Shown here: positions 36,878-46,890 of the stretch, piece by piece
Position numbering within the stretch: the stretch's first letter is position 1
Layout: each line of letters begins with the position of its first letter
Assembly (NCBI RefSeq): GCF_015277735.1
Contig: NZ_JADHDA010000004.1
Location: forward strand, 124,001-188,000
Origin: Psychrobacter sp. NG254
GTDB lineage: Bacteria > Pseudomonadota > Gammaproteobacteria > Pseudomonadales > Moraxellaceae
Direction: 5' to 3'
Length of the DNA stretch: 64,000 bases
Notes under the pieces: model-generated
The model's input: only the letters and a program-made list of their open reading frames with translations
Database searches by the model: none
Told to the model about the DNA's origin: nothing
Translations under genes and position numbers: made by a program

Positions 36878-38590
36878 CTATTTGGCAGCGTACTGTTCCA
36901 TTAGCATTTTGGTCGCAGCATCAGCAGTTACTGGTTTGCTAAACCAATAACCTTGACCGTTCTCACAGCCCATGTCCAATAAAACATCACGCTGTTCCAC
37001 CGTTTCAATGCCTTCGGCGACGACCTGCATGTCTAGCGCAACTGCTAAATCCAAAATGGCTTTGACGATAGCATACTGGGTGCGATCGGTATCAATATTT
37101 GAGATAAAGCTTTTATCGATTTTGATAAAGTCAAAAGGATACTCTTGTAAGTAGCTCAAAGACGCATAGCCAGTACCAAAATCGTCTAGAGCAAGACAAA
37201 TTCCCAACTCTTTTAGTAAATTTAGTTGTTTTCTGACATTATCATGACGTTGAATCAAAGAAGATTCAGTCACCTCAATATGTAATTGATGTGCGGCAAT
37301 ACCATGCTCCACCAGCAAGCCACTTACCATCGAAAAAAACTCAGGATGACTAAATTCAGCGGCATCCGCATTGATACAAACATGCTGAGAAAATCCTTGC
37401 TGCTGCCAAATTGACAGCTGCTTTGCAATCTGAATGGCCATTTGTGAAAACAGCTCAAACGACAGCTTATGAGTGAGAATAGCATCGATGAAGTGTATGG
37501 GCTTTAACAGTCCGCGAGTTGGATGCTGCCAACGCACGAGTGCCTCAAATCCTGTAATCTCACCAGTATCTAATGAGAATTTTGGCTGATAGTGGGGGAC
37601 AAACTGACCTGCTGTGGTAGCCAGCCTAAGCTCAGCCTCGAGTTGTAAGCTGCCTGCAGTATCCTCTTCAATGGCATCATCATACCAGCGGATGTCATCC
37701 CCGCCATGTTGTTTGACATATTGTAAGGCTTTCTCAGCTTTGGTCAGTAGTTCTATGACATCACAATCGTCTTTTGGAAAATAACTGACGCCAATAGATA
37801 CGTGATAATAAATATTGTTGTCAGCAGCTTGATTTTTTCCCAAAGAAAAAGGACGTTCACACATTTGCATGAGTGTGTCTAGCTGATGGCGTACTAGGTT
37901 GGCGTCATTATATTCAAACAGCAAGGCAAAGTCGTCACCACCAAAGTGGGAGAAACATCGTAGGTTTTTTAATTTGAGTGCTTCGACACCTGAGACAAAG
38001 TTCTTTATTAATTTATTGGTACCTTCAGGTCCTAACAAGCTCGAAAGATTGCGATAGCGATCGATATTCAGACGTACCACCACCACTTCTTGGTAACTGT
38101 CTAATAATATATCGCTGGTCTGATTCAAAAAAACTTTTCGGTTAGGCAGTCCTGTCAATTGATCGTAGTTGAGCAAATGTGCGAGCTGTTTTTGGTCTTT
38201 CACCGCCGAAGATAAATCTTGTATCATACAAACATGGTAGGTGCCTTGCTCGATATGGATTCTACGGTAGGTGATATGGCAATCTAATGTCTGTCCATAG
38301 CGATTGGCCATGGAAAAATCAAGCTCATAAAACCCGTGCTCATCTAAGTTGTGATGGATGTCTCTTAAAATAGACTGTTCTTCAACTGATAAAAACTCAG
38401 CAGCATAAATACCTAGTGGTCGACCAACCAAAAAGGCCTCTTTATAGCCTATCATAAGCTCATAGCTGGCATTAACAGATAGATAGCGTAAATTGCTATC
38501 TAATATAAATATGGCATCTTCGAGGCGTTCGCACAGTTCGGTCATTAATTGTTGTTTGGTCAATACTGACAAGGGTTCAAAATTGCTCAT
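36878..38590 (-). CDS. PAS-GGDEF-EAL cyclic-di-GMP protein
   Basis: A 570-aa cytosolic signalling protein. A PAS domain covers about residues 15-130, GGDEF about 140-300 and EAL about 320-560. The EAL domain is intact by eye: EALVRWQHP, IEVTESSL, ALDDFGTGYASLSYL, KIDKSFI and VVAEGIET. The GGDEF signature reads GGDDF, so cyclase activity is uncertain and the domain may instead bind GTP and regulate the phosphodiesterase. It has no membrane segment. The PAS domain implies a sensory input of unknown nature. It stands alone with its own terminator. Confidence 0.93.
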   Translation of the reverse strand: MSNFEPLSVLTKQQLMTELCERLEDAIFILDSNLRYLSVNASYELMIGYKEAFLVGRPLGIYAAEFLSVEEQSILRDIHHNLDEHGFYELDFSMANRYGQTLDCHITYRRIHIEQGTYHVCMIQDLSSAVKDQKQLAHLLNYDQLTGLPNRKVFLNQTSDILLDSYQEVVVVRLNIDRYRNLSSLLGPEGTNKLIKNFVSGVEALKLKNLRCFSHFGGDDFALLFEYNDANLVRHQLDTLMQMCERPFSLGKNQAADNNIYYHVSIGVSYFPKDDCDVIELLTKAEKALQYVKQHGGDDIRWYDDAIEEDTAGSLQLEAELRLATTAGQFVPHYQPKFSLDTGEITGFEALVRWQHPTRGLLKPIHFIDAILTHKLSFELFSQMAIQIAKQLSIWQQQGFSQHVCINADAAEFSHPEFFSMVSGLLVEHGIAAHQLHIEVTESSLIQRHDNVRKQLNLLKELGICLALDDFGTGYASLSYLQEYPFDFIKIDKSFISNIDTDRTQYAIVKAILDLAVALDMQVVAEGIETVEQRDVLLDMGCENGQGYWFSKPVTADAATKMLMEQYAAK

Positions 38591-38743
38591 AATAAGATCT
38601 CACAAAAGAGAATGGCTTATAGGAAATAAGAATTGAACTATCAAGGCATGCTTAATCAGTGACAAATAAAAAACAGCAGGCTCTTAGATAGTAGGTGTAA
38701 ATGATCTAAAATGCTATTGTTATTCCATTATTTACCAGTTTTA

Positions 38744-39610
38744 TCAAACACTTAATGCATGCAAGGTAGACAGTGCGACCACAGGCGCTGTTTCGGTACG
38801 TAGTACTCTGGTACCAATTTGCCAAGGACTAAAACCAACGGATGATGCCTGCTGACGCTCATCAGGACTTAAACCGCCTTCAGGGCCAATCAGTAATTTA
38901 ATATAAGGGGTTTCTTGTTTAAGGATTTGGAGTAAGTTATCAGGCATTGCAGGCTGACCCGCTGCTGGCACACTCATTTGCATACACAGGTCTGCAGGTT
39001 GTAGTAAGGCTTGATAATAAGCGTCCTGACTGAGCAGAGAAACAAGGGGGCTGACGGTCAGCTGTCTATTAGAAGTAACAGAATCGAAAGATTTTAGCCA
39101 GTCATTAATAGACAAAGGGGAGAGAATCAACGGTGGGCGGTTGAGACCGCACTGCTCACAGGCAGCGATAGCCACTTGTTGCCAGTGTGCGAGTTTTTTG
39201 TCTACCTGAGCGGGTTTTAGAGAGATTTCCCCATGGTGGCTACTAAGCAATTGGATGGCCGTGACGCCAAGCTCAGTGGCTTTTTGGATAGCGTAATCCA
39301 TACGCTCTCCGCGGCTCATGACCAGACCTATTTTACAAATAATCGGTGCGGTTTTATCATCTGTAACTTGCGATAGCAATGTGGCTGTCGCCGATTTTTT
39401 GCTAATGCTCTTAAGCTGAACTTGATATTCACCGCCAAACCCGTCAAACAAGATACCTTGATCACCAACACTTGCTCGCAATACGCGGCACCAATGATGA
39501 ACAATATTATCTGGTAGTTCAAGCTCACTACCTATTGAGAGCGCTTTTAGCTCGATTGAGAGCGAGGTATCAGCGCTGGCACTTCCATGGCTATAAAAAA
39601 AACGTCGCAC
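38744..39610 (-). CDS. rsmE: 16S rRNA m3U1498 methyltransferase
   Basis: RsmE is a SPOUT-type (trefoil knot) methyltransferase that modifies U1498 of 16S rRNA. The motifs MSRGERMDYAIQKATELGV, LLIGPEGGLSPDE and TRVLRTETAPVVAL are diagnostic. The protein is 288 aa, slightly long, with an N-terminal PUA-like domain. The upstream gene in its direction is metF, but a strong terminator lies between, so it is likely a separate unit. Confidence 0.95.
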   Translation of the reverse strand: MRRFFYSHGSASADTSLSIELKALSIGSELELPDNIVHHWCRVLRASVGDQGILFDGFGGEYQVQLKSISKKSATATLLSQVTDDKTAPIICKIGLVMSRGERMDYAIQKATELGVTAIQLLSSHHGEISLKPAQVDKKLAHWQQVAIAACEQCGLNRPPLILSPLSINDWLKSFDSVTSNRQLTVSPLVSLLSQDAYYQALLQPADLCMQMSVPAAGQPAMPDNLLQILKQETPYIKLLIGPEGGLSPDERQQASSVGFSPWQIGTRVLRTETAPVVALSTLHALSV

Positions 39611-39821
39611 GTTATCTTATTCCTATTATTTGATTAAGCTTAGTTATTATCGGGTTGGTAGAATATCACTTGAGACAATTAAAGACATTTATTTTATGAG
39701 AATTTTTCTTAATAAAGGTTATTTTTATAAAAACAATATTATTGCACAGTGAAGATATTTTTAATAATAAAATAAGACGAAGTGTACAAATATAATTACG
39801 AATGGTTCTCAATAAGAGTTC

Positions 39822-39865
39822 TACCAATAAAAATGGCGCTCCTAGGAGCGCCATTTTTATTGGTA
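39822..39865 (-). terminator. 44-bp perfect palindrome serving as metF terminator
   Basis: The sequence is perfectly self-complementary over 44 bp, centred on CTCCTAGGAG, with A5/T5 runs inside the arms. It starts 21 bp past the metF stop on the minus strand. Such a perfect, almost loopless palindrome is unusual among the terminators in this window. Confidence 0.85.
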
Positions 39866-39885
39866 AGTTCAGTAGAGGTGAGGGA

Positions 39886-40734
39886 CTAAGCAGTCAACCC
39901 CAAGGCTTCAACCAAGCGTTTATTGGGCTCAACTTTGTTCATGCTATAAAAGTGCATGGCGGGTACACCCTCGGCGATTAAGCGCTCACAAAGACGATAT
40001 ACCACATCAAAACCAAACTCGCGGATGGCTTTACGATCATCACCAAAGTCAGCCAGCTGCTTACGCACAAAACGTGGAATATCAGCGCCGCAGCTGTCAG
40101 CAAAGCGTATCAAATTGCTAGAGTTGGTGATTGGCATGATGCCAGCAACCAATGGCTTAGCAACAGTATCAATACCACGCTGCTCTAATGCATCACGCAA
40201 ATATAAGTAGCTGTCAGCATTATAAAAAAACTGAGTGATGGCCGCATTTGCACCAGCTTGGTACTTATTCACTAGGTTATCAATATCGAACCCAAAGCTG
40301 CGTGCTTGTGGGTGCATTTCAGGATAAGCGGCCACTTCGATATGGAAGTGATCTCCTGAATGCTCGCGAATAAATTTAACCAAATCAAGTGCAAATGGTA
40401 GCTCGCCCATGCCAACTTGTCCTGATGGCAAGTCACCACGCAGGGCAACCAAACGCCTGATACCTAAGCTCTTGTAGTGCGTCAGTAGCTCAGCGATTTG
40501 CACTTTGTCATCACCAATACAGGAGATGTGCGGTGCAATTTCAGTGTCACCGCGCGCGCATAAGGCTTGCACGATGTCTAAGGTGCGACTACGGGTTGAG
40601 CCGCCTGCACCATAAGTCACCGAAAAGTACGCAGGTGCCAGCTCGTTAAGATCATCATAAGTACTCAGCAGTTTTTCGTGCCCTTGCTCAGATTTGGCAG
40701 GAAAAAACTCAAAAGAGAAAGCAGGCTTACTCAT
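39886..40734 (-). CDS. metF: 5,10-methylenetetrahydrofolate reductase
   Basis: MetF reduces methylene-THF to methyl-THF, the methyl donor for methionine synthase. Motifs include FSFEFFPAKSEQG at the start, YGAGGSTR, LVALRGDLP and TQFFYNADSYL. It has 282 aa. It lies 23 bp downstream of ahcY in the same direction, so both are likely read from one mRNA under the SAH riboswitch. The pairing is logical: AhcY clears SAH to homocysteine and MetF supplies the methyl group to remake methionine. Confidence 0.96.
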   Translation of the reverse strand: MSKPAFSFEFFPAKSEQGHEKLLSTYDDLNELAPAYFSVTYGAGGSTRSRTLDIVQALCARGDTEIAPHISCIGDDKVQIAELLTHYKSLGIRRLVALRGDLPSGQVGMGELPFALDLVKFIREHSGDHFHIEVAAYPEMHPQARSFGFDIDNLVNKYQAGANAAITQFFYNADSYLYLRDALEQRGIDTVAKPLVAGIMPITNSSNLIRFADSCGADIPRFVRKQLADFGDDRKAIREFGFDVVYRLCERLIAEGVPAMHFYSMNKVEPNKRLVEALGLTA

Positions 40735-40757
40735 CGTCGTGCTCCTCAGTACTTTGA

Positions 40758-42182
40758 TTAGTATTTATAAGCGTCAGGCTTAAATGGACCTTCAACAGGG
40801 ACACCTAAGTATTCAGCTTGCTTGCTAGTTAGCTTGGTCAAAGTACCGTTGAAGCCTGCAACCATAGCAGCAGCCACTTCTTCGTCTAACTTCTTAGGTA
40901 ATACTTTTACGTATAAGTTATCAGTACGCTTGTCAGCAGGCAAGTCTGCGAATTTTTCTTCGAACAAATACATTTGAGCCAATACTTGGTTAGCAAATGA
41001 GCCGTCCATTACGCGTGATGGGTGACCAGTCGCATTACCTAGGTTCACTAGACGACCTTCAGCAAGCAAGATCAAATAATCGTTCTCATCGTCTGAGCGG
41101 AAGATTTGATGCACTTGTGGCTTAATCTCAACCCAGCGCCAGTTGTCACGCATGAATTGGGTATCAATTTCGGTATCAAAGTGACCGATGTTACAAACGA
41201 CTGCACCAGGCTTTAGTGCTGCTAGCATATGACGATCACAAACATGGTAGTTACCAGTGGTAGTAACGATCATGTCCGTATCTTCAAGCAAACGCGTGTT
41301 GATGTTGTCTGCGCCGCCAGTGTTATCACCATTGATGTATGGTGACAATACTTCAAAGCCATCCATACATGCCTGCATCGCACAGATAGGATCGACTTCT
41401 GATACACGTACGATCATGCCTTCTTGACGTAAGCTTTGCGTAGAGCCTTTGCCCACATCACCATAACCGATAACCAAAGCGCGGCGACCAGCAAGGAACA
41501 TGTCAGTTGCACGTTTGATAGCATCGTTTAAGCTATGACGGCAGCCATATTTGTTGTCGTTTTTAGACTTGGTAACGGCGTCGTTGACGTTGATTGCTGG
41601 TACTTTAAGTGTACCTTTGGCAAGCATCTCAACCAGACGATGGACACCAGTAGTCGTCTCTTCTGAGATACCATGAATGCTATCAAGCAGCTCAGCATAA
41701 TCATTATGAATCAAAGCAGTTAAGTCACCGCCGTCATCCAAAATTAGGTTGGCATCCCAAAGTTGGCCAGACGCTTCGCCGCCAACGTGAATTTGCTGAC
41801 GCAAGCACCACTCGTACTCTTCTTCTGTTTCGCCTTTCCAAGCATAAACAGAGATGCCAGCAGCAGCAATTGCAGCTGCAGCATGGTCTTGAGTTGAGAA
41901 GATGTTACATGAGGTCCAACGTACTTCAGCACCTAGCGCGACTAGTGTCTCGATAAGTACGGCAGTTTGGATGGTCATGTGGATACAGCCAGCGATTTTC
42001 GCGCCTTTAAGCGGTTGATCGGCTTCGTAGCGACGACGCAAACCCATAAGGGCCGGCATTTCGGCTTCAGCAAGGGTGATTTCACGGCGGCCGTAATCAG
42101 CAAGGCTGATATCAGCGACTTTATAGTCAGTGAAAGAGGGATCGATCGTATGGGCAGATGGGGTGTTAGACACTGCGTCCAT
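40758..42182 (-). CDS. ahcY: S-adenosylhomocysteine hydrolase
   Basis: AhcY splits S-adenosylhomocysteine into adenosine and homocysteine. The NAD-binding loop GYGDVGKGS, the substrate-site [31 protein letters not shown] and the conserved C-terminal DAYKY are present. It has 474 aa, the length of the larger bacterial form. The start ATG at 42182 follows TAGGAG. The 5' leader carries an SAH riboswitch; see the separate entry. metF follows in the same unit. Confidence 0.97.
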   Translation of the reverse strand: MDAVSNTPSAHTIDPSFTDYKVADISLADYGRREITLAEAEMPALMGLRRRYEADQPLKGAKIAGCIHMTIQTAVLIETLVALGAEVRWTSCNIFSTQDHAAAAIAAAGISVYAWKGETEEEYEWCLRQQIHVGGEASGQLWDANLILDDGGDLTALIHNDYAELLDSIHGISEETTTGVHRLVEMLAKGTLKVPAINVNDAVTKSKNDNKYGCRHSLNDAIKRATDMFLAGRRALVIGYGDVGKGSTQSLRQEGMIVRVSEVDPICAMQACMDGFEVLSPYINGDNTGGADNINTRLLEDTDMIVTTTGNYHVCDRHMLAALKPGAVVCNIGHFDTEIDTQFMRDNWRWVEIKPQVHQIFRSDDENDYLILLAEGRLVNLGNATGHPSRVMDGSFANQVLAQMYLFEEKFADLPADKRTDNLYVKVLPKKLDEEVAAAMVAGFNGTLTKLTSKQAEYLGVPVEGPFKPDAYKY

Positions 42183-42282
42183 AATATGCTCCTATCAGTG
42201 GTTAATTTATGATAAAAAGAATAAAAACGCAGGTGCCGTTGTTTGCTCTGTGAGCGACCAAAATAGGACGCTCGACAGTTAA
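42183..42282 (-). promoter_or_regulatory. Probable expression platform between the SAH aptamer and ahcY
   Basis: On the minus strand, GCTCG at the 3' edge of the aptamer can pair with CGAGC 11 bases further on, competing with riboswitch P1. CGAGCG can also pair with CGCTC (42252-42256 with 42269-42273 on the plus strand). A short AACG/CGTT stem followed by TTTTTATTCTTTTT lies before the TAGGAG ribosome site. How these combine into a switch is inference. Confidence 0.5.
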
Positions 42283-42363
42283 CCGAGCCTAACATAATGA
42301 TTGATTAGCATGGCTTTGAAGCCTAGATGCAATAATCAATTATTATGGCGCAACACCTCTCGG
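42283..42363 (-). promoter_or_regulatory. SAH riboswitch aptamer upstream of ahcY-metF
   Basis: Read on the minus strand, the element opens CCGAGAGGTGTTGCG and closes TTAGGCTCGG, matching my recollection of the conserved CCGAG..GCGYUGC and AGGCUCGG blocks of the SAH riboswitch. P1 pairs CCGAG with CTCGG. A long inner stem (arms around ATTGATTA / TAATCAAT) is capped by GGCT-TCAA-AGCC. The gene downstream is the expected ahcY. Known SAH riboswitches raise ahcY expression when SAH accumulates. Confidence 0.88.
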
Positions 42364-42462
42364 AGGGTGTCATTGTAATAGATGACAGATAAAATGTCAC
42401 CTACTGGCTAATAGAAATAATAGACAGCAGTGTTATGTTTGATTTCAGATTTTTATGGCAAT

Positions 42463-42490
42463 AAAAAAAGGCCATCGATTGATGGCCTTT
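42463..42490 (-). terminator. Terminator after the BtuB-like gene
   Basis: AAAGGCCATC / GATGGCCTTT with a 4-nt loop; the A7 run becomes a T-run on the minus strand. It lies 41 bp past the stop. Between it and the riboswitch no gene is seen. Confidence 0.9.
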
Positions 42491-42530
42491 CTATTGTTTG
42501 CAATAAATACTATCTCAATTTTCGATGAGT

Positions 42531-44474
42531 TTAGTACCAATCATAGGTTAGCGAGCCAAAATAGCTAGTGCCTTCAGTGGCATATTCTGTACCGAATTGA
42601 TTAGATAGTGTGTAATCTTCATCAGTGATATTGTCAACGCGCAAGTTAGCACGAAGATTGGTCGTCAGATAGATAACGCCACTTAAGTTTAGTAGAGTGT
42701 AGTCATCCAACTTAGTAGTATTTGCAGCATCAGAGAATCTTTCATCAGTATATTTAGCTTCTAAACGCACATCAAAAGCAGGTTGCTGATAACCAACATA
42801 AATCAAACTGCTATTTTGAGGGCGGTATACAAGGTCGTTATTATAGTTAGTACTATTGGTGGTTTTGTCTTTGGCTTCTAGATAGTCATAACCCAAACCG
42901 AATACAAACGAACTAACGCTCCAGTCTGAAGTCAAGCTTAATCCTTTGATTTGTGCCTCACTCGTGTTGGTATTACCACCAATCAAGTCATCAACGTCAG
43001 TATGATAGCCAGTCAGACGGGAGATTTGATTTCCTTTATTGTACTCTACAAACACTTCCGTATTTTTACTGGTCTCAGGCTTTAAGTCTGGGTTACTGTA
43101 ACCAGGGTAGTATAAATCGTTGAAGGTTGGTGCGCGAAATCCTGTCGCATAGCTTGCACCGATACGCAAGCCATCTAATGGACGTATAGCGGCACCTATG
43201 TTGTATGTGTCCTCATTGCCATATTGTGAATTGTCATCGACGCGATAATTGGCTTGTAGGTCATAACTATCTTCTGATAGTTGATAGCCCACAAAACCAC
43301 TTTTGACAGTTCTATCTTCAGGATCGTAAGCAGTTTGAGCTGCAGGTGCAGGAAAACCTGAAAAATCTAAAACATCGGATGCTTCTAATTTCTGTGATAA
43401 CCATTCTGCGCCAATGATAACGGTACCAGGTTGTGCATTGATACTTGTTTCTGAACGTGCCTGCTGTTGAATGGTATCAAATTGACTGCCATCTTGATAA
43501 TCAATAGAGTTAGCATCATGAGTAGTGGATTTATCGATACTTTGGCCATAGCTAAATTTAGTGACAGCTAATGGTGTTTGATGCTGAATAAAAACATTGG
43601 CGCTGCCATTTTTTTGATCTGAATAAGCATTTGGAAAAGCGTTGCCTGCAGAGTCAATATCCGTTGTAGAGTCAGAATATAATGCGCTGAGTCCAGCACT
43701 TACAGAGTCTGAAATCTTATGTTGTAATGCTAGACTGGCATTTGTAGATTTAAAACCATCATCATCAGCATTGTAATCATAAGAACTAGGGTTAGCAATC
43801 GCGTTAAAACCGTCTGTTTCGTTGCGGCTGACACCCAAACTCAATGAGGAAGTCTCATTTTTAAGCTGACCTGTTACGCCTACTTGGTAATGGTTATTGC
43901 TACCATAACCAACAGTCGTTGAAACGTTAGATTGTTCTACGTTATTGCCTTTAGTAAATATTTGAATGACACCGCCCATCGCGTCAGAACCATAAATACT
44001 AGAACCTGATGCGCCATATAGTATTTCTATACGGTCAATTTGATCGGCAGATAATAGATTTAGTGCTGGCGCGCCTGTAGAAATAGAGCTGTAGCGAATA
44101 CCATCAATGATTACAAGCACCTGCTTACTATCGTAGCCACGCATATAAAAATTACTGACTGTGCCTGTACCGCCACTTTGAGCAATGTTCATACCGGATT
44201 GATTTTTTAGTACATCAATCACGGTTTGACCTTGATAACGTTGTAATTCTTCTTTATCGATTACCCGTGTCTGAGCGATAATATTACTGGTCTTAGTCGG
44301 AGTACGGGTGGCTGTTACGACAATTTTATCAAGCTCAACTTGTGGTAGGTCGCTATCGTTGATGGAAGTATTTTCAAAAGTAGCTGCCATTGCGGTATTC
44401 ACAGCGAGCAGACCTAGCGCGCTTAAGATACTCAAACGAAGATAAGCACGTGAAGATGAACGTGATAAAGACAT
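42531..44474 (-). CDS. TonB-dependent receptor, BtuB-like
   Basis: A 647-aa outer-membrane receptor with a signal peptide (residues about 1-31, ending AMA), a TonB box-like segment (DKIVVTATR), a plug domain (VIDVLKNQSGMNI, YGSDAMGGVIQIF) and a 22-strand barrel ending in an aromatic residue. The plug order resembles E. coli BtuB, the vitamin B12 receptor, so cobalamin or a related chelate is the likely cargo. I found no cobalamin riboswitch in the 400-bp upstream region, which leaves the substrate open; a siderophore is an alternative. The ATG at 44474 is chosen for the signal peptide and a TGGAA site. Confidence 0.88.
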   Translation of the reverse strand: MSLSRSSSRAYLRLSILSALGLLAVNTAMAATFENTSINDSDLPQVELDKIVVTATRTPTKTSNIIAQTRVIDKEELQRYQGQTVIDVLKNQSGMNIAQSGGTGTVSNFYMRGYDSKQVLVIIDGIRYSSISTGAPALNLLSADQIDRIEILYGASGSSIYGSDAMGGVIQIFTKGNNVEQSNVSTTVGYGSNNHYQVGVTGQLKNETSSLSLGVSRNETDGFNAIANPSSYDYNADDDGFKSTNASLALQHKISDSVSAGLSALYSDSTTDIDSAGNAFPNAYSDQKNGSANVFIQHQTPLAVTKFSYGQSIDKSTTHDANSIDYQDGSQFDTIQQQARSETSINAQPGTVIIGAEWLSQKLEASDVLDFSGFPAPAAQTAYDPEDRTVKSGFVGYQLSEDSYDLQANYRVDDNSQYGNEDTYNIGAAIRPLDGLRIGASYATGFRAPTFNDLYYPGYSNPDLKPETSKNTEVFVEYNKGNQISRLTGYHTDVDDLIGGNTNTSEAQIKGLSLTSDWSVSSFVFGLGYDYLEAKDKTTNSTNYNNDLVYRPQNSSLIYVGYQQPAFDVRLEAKYTDERFSDAANTTKLDDYTLLNLSGVIYLTTNLRANLRVDNITDEDYTLSNQFGTEYATEGTSYFGSLTYDWY

Positions 44475-44875
44475 AGTTGATTCCAAAGTAATCATATAAA
44501 AAGGCAGAAATAAAAGGTAACGAGTCTGACGTTAAGCATGTCAAAGGTTACAAAAAGATGTATATAAGCAAAACTATATACATTATCTACAATATGGCAG
44601 GCTTTATAAACCACTTTAACCTAATTTTTACTCAGGGTAGGCTGAATGTTATTCATTATAGAGTTGTTAATTATCCGTCTGACTATGGTTTGTTCATTGA
44701 TGGATATTTTCTTAGCAGACATTATCAGACCGGTATGCTGTGTCAAAAGATAGAAAACCAACACCGTTGACCAAAAATCATGTAATCAAAAGCACTGCTG
44801 TTATAAATAATTGTTACTATAGTGCAAATCTTGAATGTTCTCCATTGTACCGTTTATAAAAATAAGAGGTTTGTT
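44475..44875. other. Divergent intergenic region BtuB-like / MscS-like (401 bp)
   Basis: No gene I can support. A GTAAC/GTTAC inverted repeat with an inner TGAC/GTCA pair lies at 44517-44551, just upstream of the receptor gene. No B12 box or Fur box is recognised. A 70-codon frame here looks like chance. Confidence 0.5.
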
Positions 44876-46867
44876 TTGTCTACCAAGCATGATCTGACTC
44901 CCAGTGTGGCGCTTTATCCCCTCAGCTCTATCATCAAAAAGCCATTAACTATCATAGTATTGTTGATGGCGATGGTGATGGGTTTTTTTCTTCCAAACAG
45001 CGCATTTGCCCTTGAAGCAGGGGCTTTGGGTGTCGGTGGCGATAGCAGCGGAGAGTCTGTTATCTCAAACCTGCCTGACTCGTTTGGGCGCGATACACCG
45101 CGGCATACTGTACAAGGGTTCATCAGTGCGCTGGGCGAAAACGATTACTTGCTCGCCAGCAACTACCTCAATTTATCAAAATCTGACAACCCGACCACAG
45201 TAGTTCGCCAGTTCAAGCAGGCACTGGATGCAGGTGGACGTTTTCAGCCTGATTTACAGATCAGCAATGCCCCTGAAGGCAATCTAACGGATCAATTGCC
45301 ACCAAGCCAAGAAAATGTCGGCGTGATTAATGTCGGTGAGAGAAGTGTGCCACTGCTACTAGAAAGAGTGGTGTCTAAAGACGACGAACAATATTGGCAG
45401 TTTTCGAGTGATACGCTCAGCTCAGTGCCAGAAGTGATAGAAAACACGGAACCTACCTTAGTATCTCGCTATACCGTTGACTCTTTAGATGGTAAAAAAC
45501 TTTTCGGCTACCAATTGGCTGATTTGGTCGCTGCGCTAACCATGATTATCAGTAGCTTTGTACTGACGTATATCGCAGTGTGGCTGTTGTACCATTTACT
45601 GCGAATGACTTATCCTTATGTACGCGGTGCACCATTGCCATTGCCGAACAAAGTGATACTGCCACTCGCTGTCGTTATTATGGCACTGATATTATCCGAG
45701 GTCATGGTATATGCAGGCGTATCAGTGACGCTACGTGAGCCAGTCAATCGATTTACCGATATTGCTTCATGGGTAGCAACCACTTGGCTGCTGCTACGCG
45801 TGATTGATGCGATATTTACTCGGGCAGTCAATCTAAGTTATAAGAGAAACCATACCGAGCGTGTGTCTATCTTGGGGCTGCTTCGCAAAGTCGTCAAAGC
45901 ACTGCTACTGATATTTGCCGTCATCGTTATCTTTGGCAATTTGGGATTTGATTTAACCACTGGTATCGCCGCTCTAGGTGTCGGTGGTTTGGCCTTGGCG
46001 CTTGGTGCTCAAAAAACCATCGAAAACCTTGTTGGTAGTGTCGTTGTAGTTGCAGACTCACCAGTACGCATCGGTGATTATTGTAAATTTGGGGCTTATG
46101 AAGGCACGGTCATCGATATTGGTATTCGTTCATCACGGGTACGTACCTTGACCCGTACCGTTGTGACGGTACCAAACGGTGATTTTTCGTCCATGCAAAT
46201 TGAAAACTTTACCTCAAGGGACATGTTCCGATTTTTTCATCAGCTATATCTTAAACGTACTGCCGATCTTGATGTCATCTTTAAAATGGTCAATGACTTG
46301 GATGGATTTATAAAAGCGCATGATTTGACCAATCAGGAATGGAATCAGGTCAATATTTTAGAGCTGCGTCAAGACTGCTATGTCATTCAGTTGCAGGCTT
46401 ATGTCAATGCCGTGGATATTATTGAATTTTATGACAAACAGAATATTTTATTTGTCGATATATTAACCCAAGTGGCCAAATACAAGGTCGAGCATGCTCT
46501 GCCAACGCAGCAGCTCATCGTCAATCAAACTGAGCTTGACCATCATATAGAAAACAACACCGCTGAAACCGTGGACGGCATCTCGGATAACGGTAGCGAT
46601 ATGGATAGTCATGACACCAATGGCAGCTTAGAAGAAACTATTGATTATAATCATGACCGTAGAGATCTTGATAAAAAAACGGATAGTGATAAAAATAGTG
46701 AAGAAACCAAACAGAGTGCCGGTATCAACAGCCATCACTTATCTCTGGCAACCGTCAGTAAAAGTGGCGCGATGAAAGCGCTGAAGCACAAAAGCCGCAT
46801 GCTCAGAAAAAGCAAGTTTAAACATACTAAGAGAAAACCTGGCTTATCTATATGGAATCAGAACTAA
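44876..46867 (+). CDS. Mechanosensitive ion channel, MscS family
   Basis: A 663-aa channel-type protein. A signal-like hydrophobic segment (about residues 19-45, ending SAFA) is followed by a soluble domain of about 150 residues, four membrane helices (about 205-365) and the MscS pore helix and beta domain (GVGGLALALGAQKTIENL, then IGDYCKFGAYEGTVIDIGIRSSRVRT, VPNGDF). The final 130 residues are hydrophilic, first acidic then very basic. The start is TTG at 44876, with AAGAGG 6 bases upstream; an in-frame GTG at 44822 is possible. It probably releases solutes on hypo-osmotic shock. Confidence 0.9.
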   Translation: MSTKHDLTPSVALYPLSSIIKKPLTIIVLLMAMVMGFFLPNSAFALEAGALGVGGDSSGESVISNLPDSFGRDTPRHTVQGFISALGENDYLLASNYLNLSKSDNPTTVVRQFKQALDAGGRFQPDLQISNAPEGNLTDQLPPSQENVGVINVGERSVPLLLERVVSKDDEQYWQFSSDTLSSVPEVIENTEPTLVSRYTVDSLDGKKLFGYQLADLVAALTMIISSFVLTYIAVWLLYHLLRMTYPYVRGAPLPLPNKVILPLAVVIMALILSEVMVYAGVSVTLREPVNRFTDIASWVATTWLLLRVIDAIFTRAVNLSYKRNHTERVSILGLLRKVVKALLLIFAVIVIFGNLGFDLTTGIAALGVGGLALALGAQKTIENLVGSVVVVADSPVRIGDYCKFGAYEGTVIDIGIRSSRVRTLTRTVVTVPNGDFSSMQIENFTSRDMFRFFHQLYLKRTADLDVIFKMVNDLDGFIKAHDLTNQEWNQVNILELRQDCYVIQLQAYVNAVDIIEFYDKQNILFVDILTQVAKYKVEHALPTQQLIVNQTELDHHIENNTAETVDGISDNGSDMDSHDTNGSLEETIDYNHDRRDLDKKTDSDKNSEETKQSAGINSHHLSLATVSKSGAMKALKHKSRMLRKSKFKHTKRKPGLSIWNQN

Positions 46868-46890
46868 GCAGACTGCTGAGTAAGCGTTGA

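Noticed and set aside
44558..44770. A 70-codon plus-strand frame between the BtuB-like and MscS-family genes
   Set aside because: No ribosome site, no recognisable similarity, and a composition like AT-rich intergenic DNA.
44475..44875. Cobalamin riboswitch upstream of the BtuB-like receptor
   Set aside because: I looked on the minus strand for the B12 box and the conserved GCCACTG block and found neither.
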